Assembly: GCF_026151205.1 (NCBI RefSeq)
Contig: NC_087074.1
Location: forward strand, 10,511,226 to 10,575,225
Source: Bolinopsis microptera
Taxonomy: Eukaryota > Ctenophora > Tentaculata > Lobata > Bolinopsidae
Reading direction: 5' to 3'
Length of the DNA stretch: 64,000 nt
In this document: positions 35,501-47,500 of the stretch, one piece after another
How the letters are laid out: each line of letters begins with the position of its first letter
Position numbering within the stretch: the first letter of the stretch is position 1
Made by a program: the position numbers and the translations under genes
Notes under the pieces: generated by a model
Told to the model about the DNA's origin: nothing
Databases searched by the model: none
The model's input: the letters and a program-made list of their open reading frames with translations, nothing else

Positions 35501-38500
35501 ACTGACCAGGAAGAAAAGTTAACGTGGGCAAAAACAAGTGTTTTTTGCCCACCTCAGAGGTAGGCAGAGCATCTCAATGCTATCCTCTCGTGGGCTATCT
35601 TGGCCCAACCTCTCTTAAAAAAAGGAAAAAAAAAGCCTAAATTAAGAAAGATTACTGCTGAAAAATTCGAATAAGACCTCGTTATACACATTGTGGTTTT
35701 CAAAATGTATCAAGATTACTCACTGAAAACGTTAGAATTGACATCAGTCTCTTCTGGAGACGCTGATGTTTTTGCATGCTCGTCAGATTGAATGACACAG
35801 GTGAAAAGAGCATCAGCCGTGTTTTCACCAGCAGGTATGGTCAGAATTGTAGTTTGACTGTTGGTGCCAGAAACGTAAGTTCCAACTTCAATAGCATAGC
35901 TGTCAGTACCGTCAGTTATAGCATCACCCGAAGGTTTCTTCCATGTTACCGCCTCCAGCTGCTTACTCAAACCACTTACTACACAAGATATCGTAGCTTC
36001 TGTGTTTTTCAGCACTTCGCTACCCTTAGCTTTTACATCTGAAACAATCAGTCATTTAAAGTAAGCCCGCAATAAAAAATATCAACAGTATTGTACAGGA
36101 ACTGAATCATTGAACTTTCTAAACTAAATTCACTGGATCCTATGATGAGTTTAATTTTGTTTTTACAGTAGGATGTAACAAGTTATATCTTAGATATAAA
36201 ATTAAAACAGCAGAGCATCATTTATGGGCAGTTATAAATACCACCAAGTCCTAAGAAACTTACCGAAAGTAAGGAAGTTGACAACAATCTCTTTGAAAGT
36301 AGATGTTGCTGAATCCGAATATTCTACAGACTGCGCAGCACATTTGTATGTCGCGGGATTTGCAGCGACAGCTACACTTGTAAGAGTGGCAACATCGATG
36401 GTCAGAGTTGATGTCTGAATTTTGGTACCAGAGTCAGCTGATCCCTGTGCGATGGTGTACCCTGCACTATCACTTGTTATATCAGCCCCAGCATTATCCT
36501 TCCACGACACAATGACATCTGTAACCACATCTCCGATATCACAAGTCAATGTCTGAGCCACAGCGGTGGTGGCTTTTTTAGGAGTCTCCGGAACGACGGC
36601 TAAAATAATTTGATTCTTTCAAACTCACAAAACATTTGATATGTTAAAGTATCATTACATGTAGTTGTAACTAAAATAGCCTAAATTAAGAAAGATTACT
36701 GCTGCAAAATTTGAATAAGACCTCGTTATACACATTGTGGTTCTCAAAATGTATCAAGATTACTCACTGAAAACGTTCGAGTTGACATCAGTCTCTTCTG
36801 GAGACGCTGATGTTTTTGCATGCTCGTCAGATTGAATGACACAGGTGAAAAGAGCATCAGCAGTGTTTTCACCAGCAGGTACGGTCAAAATTGTAGTTTG
36901 AATGTTGGTGCCAGAAACGTAAGTTCCAACCTCAATAGCATAGCTGTCAGTACCGTCAGTTATAGCATCACCCGAAGGTTTCTTCCATGTTACCGCCTCC
37001 AGCTGCTTACTCAAACCACTTACTACACAAGATATTGTAGCTTCTGTGTTTTTCAGCACTTCGCTACCCTTAGCTTTTACATCTGAAACAATCAGTCATT
37101 TAAAGTAAGCCCGCAATAAAAATATCAACAGTATTGTTGTGGGTTAGAAAGAAAGGGGGTAGATCGTCTAGGTTTGAGATATGTTGAGTAGATGTAGGAC
37201 TTTGTTCCAACAGATTATCTGTCTGTTCCCACGATGGAAGTTTGCGTTGTGTTTTAGTTAGGCTTTGTATTTGTAGTGTAGACAATAAAATACAATGGAT
37301 GTGGGTAATAAACAAATTAACAAGCAACCAAAGGACGATGGTAGATTACGTTTAAGTCTTTGTTAAAGTTGAGTGGGCGTTCAAGAAGTGGGGAATTATG
37401 GGTGTGTCTAGGGTTTTTATAGGTTGTATCATTGACGTAGGGTTTACAATCACGGAAACGATTATCTTAGTCATCGTTTCCGCTACTTGAAATCATGAAC
37501 AATGAGCGTGCACTGGACAAACGGGACAGAACAATGAGAACCCTCGCTCATCTATTACTCCATTAATTACTTTTCCCTATAAGATGATTCACCTATAGAT
37601 GATTCACCTTTACGTTGTGAAGCCAATTGTTTGTTAACCTCTGGCGTCACAATCAGTTCCGGTTTGCAGTCACAGGCCCTGTCTGTGACCTATTAACTAT
37701 AAGTTACCTCATTTGGAGATGTGCCAAGCACAAGCAGATAGCTGGCAACCTGCCAACAGGGGATAGCAAAGTTATATGGCTTAGAGTGTGCAAAGGGTGA
37801 TCCCACAACCTTCCCCCCTTAAGAAGAAAAAAAATTTTTCAAAATGTTGTTAGGAACCTACCATCGTTTTAAAAATAAATATCGTAATAAATCAATTTAC
37901 CATCTTTTAAAAGAAATAGTTTAATGTAATGAGTAGATATCTTGAATGAAGTCTTTTACCCTTTTTATTTGTCTATAAAATACACGAATACTTAAATCAC
38001 ACGAAAAATTAATTTTGAAAATAATAATTTATTTTTGGATTTCTATCTTTTTCTCTTAAAACACAAGAATAAATATTTTTATATAGTTTGTCACAATCAA
38101 TAATAACTAGAAACATCGGTAATTGAAACTTCTTTCCGCATTGTATTTTTAATTGGTTTTAACAAAATTCGTTTCTCGTTAAAATTGTCTGTGACCACTT
38201 ATAAATTCACACATAAATCAATTTAATATAATTCCAATATTTTACATACGTTTTTCAATTTTGAACGACACCTTGAAGGTTTAAAATAGAGCGTTGGTTG
38301 GTGATTCAAATTTGTGGTTAATCTTGGTTAAACCATTTTAGTGCTTTGTTCCTATTGAAGATAAATTTGTAATCAATGTGAGTCATAAGTTCACTTGGCA
38401 AATGATTGTAACTATTAGTATTATAAAGGCACGATAGTTCAATATAAATTTCCAGGATTATTGTTAGTTCTTTTAGCAAATGAAATTTTTTCCTTTTAGG

Positions 38501-41500
38501 AGCCTTTTTGCATATTACACTGTTTTGTAAAAGTCGTTTGAAGAATCTTTTATTATGTTGTTCTAGGTAAGCTGATATTACACACATTAATGGTTTTTTG
38601 ACAAGGTATTTCTGATATAACTGCTGGAAAATGAACTTTGATGTTTGGATGATACTTTGTGGAGATTTTGTTTTGGCTGCAAGGGTCAGTTCATTTTTGA
38701 GTTTTATGAGGCGAGGAAGGGATGGGGCACTGTACGATTTTCGGGTAACATCGAATTGTGAGTAGTGAGTTGCGATGCTAGATTCGCTTATTTGCACCCA
38801 TTTGTTGAGGAAATACGGGTCCAGCAGATGTCGCAATGTACGGCTCACAGCTCTTAATTGGAGGAGGTCGTCAAAGTGTAACAATAGCGCTATATTGAGT
38901 ATGATTTCCTGGGGGAGCAAAGAAAACATGGCGAAATGAAGGAACCAATGCAATAAGTGATGTTAGAGCAGGCCGGCCTCCAGGAAAACTGATTCTTGTG
39001 CCCGGAGTTGATGGCATTGTTCTATTGTAGTGAGTTAATTTGGATGCTGGTACTGTGTGTAAAGAAGCTTCATAGTTCAAAAGTTTTAAAATCTGTCGTG
39101 ATGCCGTGTTGTTTTAGAGATTGTGATACTCCCATTGTGGAAGAACTGCCCTCGATGGATATATGGATCCCTATGAGGCTGGTGCACGGGAGTAGAGATG
39201 GGGGTCTGGCGTACTGCATGGACCATTACATGAGTGCAGTACGCCAGTACAGCAGATTTAAAGGACACGAGAGCAGGGTATGTTGGTTTTGTTATTATTT
39301 GCTGGTCGTGATTTCGTTTTTGGATCATTTAGGATGTTAATGACGTGGATTGAGCAGTTTTTTTAATAGTCTTTATTTCAGGGCTTCGAACGTGGTCGCG
39401 ACGGCTTTAGGGTGACGGTGTGCAAAGCTCAAGACGCCGTGGCTGGTATAGCTGGTCGAATTCATTTCCAGCAATGTTTAAGGCCGGCTATAACGGGAAC
39501 CGGTCATATGTTCCATGCACAGCGGTTGTATGGGGCAATCATACGGCAGATTGCGCTTTGCCGGGGAAACCAATGGCTACACGTCAGTAGGGCAATTATT
39601 GATTTCGGCAAACAGAAGTTCGCCGAACTGGGCGACTGGTTATTTCCCGGGCCAGCTTCCCAGTTATGCTTGAATTGCAAGCATAAATCAAAATTCCATC
39701 TCGTCGAGCGTAGTCAGCGGCTACCCTTGTGCCATTATTGTATACTCAGGATACACGTTCGAGGTTAGATCTTTATGTGTGTTACAGTTTGATAGATGAA
39801 TTTTTCTTTGGTGAAGGTCATGTTTTACTATTGTTATGGTTATGTGCAATATCCAATTTTCAGTCCCTATGTGGCAAGGCAGGAACGCCATAAATCATTA
39901 TATGATGAGCCAGCGTCAGAGATGTTTCCTGCTAGGATAAAATGAGGTAATTAGCTAGCTGTTTTTATGCTGAAGTTAGGTACGAAATTGTAATATAGCA
40001 CAACTGATTTGTTACAAGGCTCAACAAAACAGATATGGGCGTATCTTGTTTTTGTTGATGTCAACCAAAGAATTCAATTTGTTTTTTGTAATGGTGTCGT
40101 TCAAAATTCGGAATTTCACGGTTTTGAAATACTTAGTTGATGCAGCTCCAAGTATGATATCGAGAGGCTCGGACACTGGGTACTTTTTAAGAGCTCTTTG
40201 AAATTGGTGCCTTTGCTTATTTAAAAATCGGTTTCTTCTTGATTTTGATGAATAATTTAAAATTTGGCATTTGACAGTTTCCGTAATTTTAATAAATATT
40301 TTAACACACAGCGCATCATTCAAAAATTGCAAAAGTAGCGGTACCGTTTCTAAAGGTACCAGAGTTCGGTATCTGTTTTTGGAAGAACTGAAATAATATC
40401 CACAGTTTCTTGATATTTTAGATTCTGAGCTATGTAATGCTTCAGATAATTTAACATAGTCAGTATTGTTTTTTAAAACTCGTAGCACAGCGTGTACCCT
40501 GTTTGATATATGTTGCATGAAGATGAAGTTGAGAGCGTCTCTTTTAGGTATCAGGTCTTGAACAGTCAGGTAGATTAGGATCAAGCATTTCTTGTGATTC
40601 GATGTCCAATTGAGAAAGGAGTCCATTTTTTGAGTCTCTGGTGGGCATTTAGCCATTATGGGGACGTTAAAAACGTCGACATTGAAGTCATTTAGGGGAC
40701 GTTGTGAGACGTCGACATTAAAGTCATTAGGGGGACGTTGTGAAACGTCGACATTAAAGTCATTAGGGGGACGTTGTGAAACGTCGACATTAAAGTCATT
40801 TTGCCAGCTGCCAATTTATACTGCCAATATCATGCTCATGTTTTGATGTGTTTGTGTGAATGATTTATCCAATATTTGCTTGAGCCTTAACCGATCTTGT
40901 TGAACGTTTTGGTGTTGATGAAGTGCTTGGATGGAATGATGTTGATGCTGAATTTGCGGGGGTGTTTTGATGAACGATGATTGATGTCTCTTCTGGTTCC
41001 TCGTCACTTTTTTCGACAATATTTTGTCGTGGAGGTGGAGCAGGTCGACTTGTTCCTCTGTGTCGTATTCCAGAACCTCTAGTAGTCGAATGTAATGGTA
41101 GTTCGTCTTGTTGCTCAAGGTGACGATATGACATCTCATCTGTCTCTGGTGTAGATTTGTCAGCACGTCTAAGCTTTAGGATTTCCTTTTTTAGTTGCAT
41201 TAACGTCTTTCCATGTTTGGTATGTCTTTTCTTTGAGTTTAACACGCATAATGCAATTATTGTGAAACACCACAATGCAATAGACAGGAATGAAGCGATC
41301 TGTATAATGATGCTATAGGCAGAATCTGTTAACAGTTTGCTCGGTTTGTACTTCAATAATCGAATTGTTTCGTCCTGTTTTTCGATAAGCTGATGAATCC
41401 GTGTGAAGTTTGACTTCTGATGTTTTCTTGCACTTGTCGCGAGTTCTTGAACCCATTTGTTAACGTCTAGAGAAGGCTTCCAATGAACTGTGTTGGTTAT

Positions 41501-44500
41501 GTCTTCTGGTCGGATAGAGTACAAAACTCTACTCTTTAATTGTACTTGAGAATATTCTTTCCATGAGTAAAGTTTTGTTTCAGTTTCGGGAGTGTCTATC
41601 CTATTGATCTTTTGGGAGCTTCCTATGTTAATCCCGTAAACTGGATTTCCGTCTCGGAACGTCAGGGCTCCTGCTGAAACTTGTGCAACATAAGGTTTAC
41701 AGTGCACTTCTTCCGTATCGCATTGAGAAGCTTTGTTTAGACAAGCAATCTCAGGTGCGTCTTTGTCTTTTTCGAAGTTATCGAGACAGACCAGCAGTCC
41801 TGATGGTCGAGTTTCACACTCTGACTGTTCCGCGGAGTAAAACTGATCAGCTTTAAGGTAGATCCGTTTAGGAAGTTTAATTCGAAGACAAGTTTCGTTG
41901 CTTTTTACAGGAACTATAGCTGGCTCAAAGTGAGGAAATACAGCATTAGGTTCCACGTACATTGTTGACAGCACGAAATGCATAAGAAAACTTTTGTCTT
42001 CTTTTTGAATTCGAACTAGAGTCAGGTCCCCGGCTCTGAGAAGTAGTTGACTGTTTGTTGCATATATGCTGTTTGCGAAAATTGGATTGTTATTGACGAA
42101 GTACTCAAGGTCTTCTGCTAACAGTATAGCTGGAGAAATTGGTTGCGTAAGCACACCTCTATTTACTCCATGAAATACGTTGTTAACTTTTTCCCTGTAC
42201 TCGTCAAATACCAGGTTTTCGATAGCATATGTGGACAGTGATGTTATTGCACATTGGAGTTCACTTAGTCTTTCATCCACGCTTTCTTGGTAATCTTTGA
42301 TTAAGTAGAGAACCTCTTTGTTGAATTGCCGTTGTTGTTCGATTTCATCATGAACTTGTTGGGTGAACTCAGAGAATTGCTGATCAAGGTGAGCAATATG
42401 AGATTTTAAACGTTTAATCTCATGACGATTGAAGAAATTGAAGGCCATACTTGCTAACAATCCAGCAACAGGAATAGCAGCAACTGCTACGGGCACTCCC
42501 CGTTTTACCCTTGTAGAAGGGGTGCTGTTAGTGATTGTTATGTCGTATGCAGATCGCAGGTCTTCAAATCGTCTTATATTGCGTTTCCAAATGTGATCAA
42601 CAGCTTGGTCTCGAGCTTTATTGAGCGTGGTATACAGTGCAGCATCTTTTTGTCCGCAAAACTCGGCTCTAGTTGCAAATCTTTCTGCACATACAATGTT
42701 TGCAGTGTATGTCTGGGTTTGATGCTTCGTTCATCTGTAAATTGTCGAGATCGGGCTCGTCTTTCCTTAGGAAGCACTGGCTTTTACCGTCTTTTCTGAC
42801 AGTTTGAAGTCCGAGGCATTCTGGGTCAGAGAAACAAAGAGCGACGCAAGAATTGAAGTGAGTGTTATCGTATGATCTTAGAGCTGAACGTTGGTGTTTT
42901 GTCCTCTGCCTACACATTCATCTTTAACCCAGTAAAGGTGTTTTTCAAATAAGTTTTGGTCTAAGTCACACTCGGTATTCATGCAAAGTGTTGACCGTGC
43001 AGTTGAATTGATGAGTGGTTTGTTTACCCGAACGAAGATGCTGGCAAAGATTTTGCTAGATCCTGATATGATATAGTTTTTTGGTGATAGGACTATTCCT
43101 TGAGATTCGAGCATGATAGAGTCACCAGATTTGTCGATCGTGGCGGCAGGCGATGCAGCGGCAAATAATATAAATATAACGTAGGGAATCATCACAGCGT
43201 TGTTTCACTCTCAGATGTATTGATCACCCTGAAAGACACTCTGGGTAGAGAAACTTGGGGCAACCCACGTGTGTGTATGTGAGCAATAAATAAGTATAAT
43301 ACTAAAGCACGTACAATCCACGTGATTGCTAAATCAACCCAATGTCCAGGTTTCAGAGATTTAAGACCAATAAATGATAATCCTCTTGCAGTGTCATGCG
43401 TTTCATCTGTGGAGTGATTCATTCTTTGTTCTATTTCGGCCAGCTGACTTGCGAGAAAATCGACTGATGCTTCACTTTGTGAGGTATGTGAGACGTCTCG
43501 ATTAGTTGTTGCCCAAGTGGTCGGAAATGTTATGAGTTCTGATGTATAATTTGACACAATCAGGGGCAACGGAACTGCAAGATGTTGTTGAAGCCTTGTG
43601 GGCATATGTCCAGGTTGGTATCTATATAGCACCTGATTATGCATAAAGATGTGTACTGTCGTGACTTCGCAAGATATTCGAGCGGCGTATTGATGCAGTA
43701 CTTTGTCGTCTGGAGACATATACCCTTCCCTCCAGGAAGTTGTGTTTCCTCTGTAACTTACAGGTAACATGTTTGTGCAAAATCCTGGTTTAGGGCGGCG
43801 AAATGTTATCTCTACTGGCTTGCAATGACCGACAAGAATGTATTCCGAGTTCGAAGCAACTCCTATTATTGTTGAATCATTGAAATGATGACGGAGGATA
43901 TCAGTAGGATTTTGAGCTGCAGCAGACCTTACAAGCATGCTGATCATTTTAAGTGCATCACACATGTTTGTAATTTTTGCTGTTCTCAACAGAATGCTAT
44001 CTTGCAAGAATTGCATTTTATGTGTCAGCTCTTGCAACAATGGTTTGATATCATCAACAGCCATCATTGGTCCTAACAGTTGGTGTGCAGTGATTCGGAA
44101 TCCATCAATTTCCGTTTTGTCGGGTAGTTTACTTGGGTTTTCCAAGGCAAACGATAACCCTAGTGTAGGAATGATGAGATGAGACGAGATTATTGTGCCA
44201 TTAAATGTTCCAACTTGTACGAACTTGGACTGTACCATTGGGTCTGGCACATATGTTACTGCAATCCCTTGTTTTGGATCAAAGCAGTATCCTGAATCAT
44301 AATTGCAGTCTGATATATCGGCAAGGTTGGAAATAGGCTGGTGAGTGTGTGTTTTTGTGATGTAACCTTCCCTGTAATTACATAATATAACGTCCGTCTG
44401 AACAGTTGTCATCCATTTCATAGGACAATCGAAATCTGTTTTTGTTTGCTGGGTCAGTGATCCAGTTTCGTCAATGCATGATTTGGTCCTCATCAAGTCT

Positions 44501-47500
44501 TGGTATTGGCTTTTCGGTAGAATCTTATTCTGGATTGTTTTCTCTATCTCTTTGGATCCAAAAAATTGCTGCTTTGTTGTGCATCTCAGCAGCTTTACTT
44601 GGAGAGACAATGCTTTAGTTTTGTATTCCTGATTGTTAGTGCGCTCAAGTATAATAGTAACATTTTTATGGTCCGTAGTATCACAGCTTTGAATTTGTTC
44701 AGGCCATTTCATTAAGGTGAGGTGGTTTTGTGTATCGCATATCATAGCACTTTGGCAATAAGTTATTAGCAATGTGAGGAGTAGTATTCTTTCGGTGTCG
44801 TATCGTGTCATCTGAAATATTGTTTCTCTGAGTCGAAGGTACCTATCCATCCTTTGGGAATCAGTGATAAGGTGTACAGTCTTATATAATTCTCCGGATC
44901 ATTTTAATGTTTCACGTGTAGCTACACATTGCACAACCATGACTCTGAACTGTAGGAAGACTCCACCCTACGGCTGTGTACTATTATCTTATTATAATGG
45001 GACATTTAAGGTGAGTACCGAATCGGCGCTTTTCTCACGCGGGCAGATCGTCTTAGATATGTTTCGGGCGTGAATTGACTTTGAATTGAATGGTGAGAAG
45101 GTTGAGGAGATGATACTCTACCGCTGGCTGTAGAGCTTGATCTAGAAACGGCTTGATGGCCGCCCTGGATTTGTTGCGGTGATATAGAGCTTGCTCTGTC
45201 ATTTTGTTGCCGACGGGACAAAGTGTCAGAACTTCTGGAAAAAGTCTGGTGGCGCGGTGTTGACATCCTATGTGACGAAAGTCTTCCCTCAGAATGGCCA
45301 TTTCCGAGAGGCAAGGATGTGTGATACTCGCCATCAGCTTCTGCATCGGTGTTCTGGACAAGTGTTGACCGTGAGCATGGTAAAAGGAGCATTTCATCAT
45401 CATCCTCGTATCTTCTCGAGGTAGTAGATGGTTGCGGACCTGGCTCAGGTGAATCTCCAGTGATTTGTATTTCTTCCAAGTTTTCCAATTGAAGATTATG
45501 TTGTTCCATAATTTCTTGAGTTCTTGATTGTATCTTGCATTTAGTGTTTGCTGTAGTTGAGACGGGACCTTCGTGTTCTGTCGTGATGTACCATGATCAC
45601 TTTACCAGTCTTAATGTCGCAGACTTTTAAGGTAAATTCGGAGGACTTTGAAAGAACAATGTATGGTCCTCTGTAGTAAGTTCTAAATTTAGCGTAGGGT
45701 TTATCATCTGTTTTCAACTGAGGAAAGTGGATAAACACGATGTCGTTTGGATTGAACTTCACAATGTGTGTACCATATCCGTCATATTGTCTTTTGCTCT
45801 GTTCCATTTTCTTTTTTGCAACTTCTTGTACTGTTCTGAAAGCTTCCGAAAGTGCTTGTTGTTGAGACATTGCGTGTTGACCTGGCGTTTGAGTTGTTTC
45901 CAACTGAACTCCATTTACTATCTGATACGGTGTTCTCAGATTTCGTCCAAGGAACAAATATGACGGAGTAAATCCTGTTGTGTCGTTTTTGATAGAATTT
46001 AGCCCATAAATGACAAATGGGAGCATAGACTTCCAGTTTTGGACCTTTGCAGCGATTAACTTCCGGAGGCATTTGACAATTACTCCATTGTACCGTTCAC
46101 ACAGTCCATTAACGTTTGGTCTGTATGGTGAGATAACAACCTTTTTCATGTTTATGGATTCAAAGAACGTTTGGAGCACTCGTGACCCGTGTAAATTTGC
46201 TGCATTGTCAGACACCAGGGTATGTGGAATTCCGTAACTCATTGCAAACCGATTAAATGATGTGAGAACATCTGTTTCCTGTTGTCTATTCAAGACTTCG
46301 GCATACAGAAATTTCGAGAATCGATCGACAAAAACAAGGATATACGACTTGCGGTTATTGTGGTCAGTAATTGGTCCAACAATATCATAGTGTACGCACT
46401 GAAGTGGGAAGCTAGCTTGTGGAAAGTATTGCATTGGAAACCGGTTCTTTCGTTTGAACTTCAAGTTAAATAAGAAGCATTCCTCGCAGTTTCGAACGAA
46501 GTTTATGACTGATTGCTTCATTTGGGGCCAGTAAGCAGTTTCTTGGAGTGTTTCTAGCGTTTTCCCTTCACTGGGATGAGGAGATAATGTCGAGCGATGG
46601 ACTAGTTTAATTGACTCTTCCTGCAAAGCTTGTGGCACGATGGGCAGTAGCTTGTATTTCTGAGATTTCTTGAGGAACTTTTTGTAGCACAATATCTTCT
46701 GAACATTAACCGTACATTGGTCAAGCTTATTCCATAGAGCTTTCAGAGTTTGATTGAACATTTGTGCATCCTTCCGTTTTGGTTTCTCAGAATTTAGCCA
46801 GTCTAACACAAGCTTGAGGTTGGAGTCTTGCTGTTGTCCACGAATTAATCTTGCTGGGTTTGAGAACTTTGGTGCAGGGAGAGGACGGTCCTCAGTTCCG
46901 TTATAAGAAGTAGAATCGTCTCCCCGGACTGCAGAGCAAGTCTGCTCATCAGTTATTGTGGCTATAACCTTTGAATGCGTGTCCGGCGATTGTTCTTTAA
47001 TCTTCTTTGACCAGTAGGCATACAGATCGTCCGATTGTACACGTGACAGGGCATCAGCGATTTGGTTGTCTTTACCCGGTCTGTGTATAATGTTAAAATC
47101 ATACTGACTAAGATGAATTGCCCACCTGAGGAATAGGGTACCGTCTCCTTTAGACAGTAAGTTCTTGTAAGTAAGAAGCATTAAGTCTGTTTCGACAATG
47201 AACTTTGCTCCGTGTAGCAGGTAGTTATGTTTCCGTATAAAATGGTAAACTGCCAGAAACTCGATTTTGTAACTAGCCCACGTAGATTCTCTTTCGGACA
47301 ATGTTCTGCTATCGTATAAGATGGGATGAAACTTTGAGTTTGTCTCCCTATGACCAATGACACAGGCAATTGCAACCTTTGATCCGTCAGTCATTACCGT
47401 TATGGTCTTGTTTTTGTCTGGATTAACAAGAACTGGTGGATTGGTAATTAACTGCTTGAGACCTTCGAATGCGGCAATAGCTTCAGGGGTCGATTTGATT

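Noticed and set aside
37100-37327. 75-codon minus ORF in the left LTR (also in the right LTR)
   Set aside because: LTR-internal, overlaps promoter elements and runs out of the LTR at one copy; no evidence of use.
42574-42777. 67-codon ORF overlapping env-like 2
   Set aside because: A shadow frame of the PAN-like and furin-site frames.
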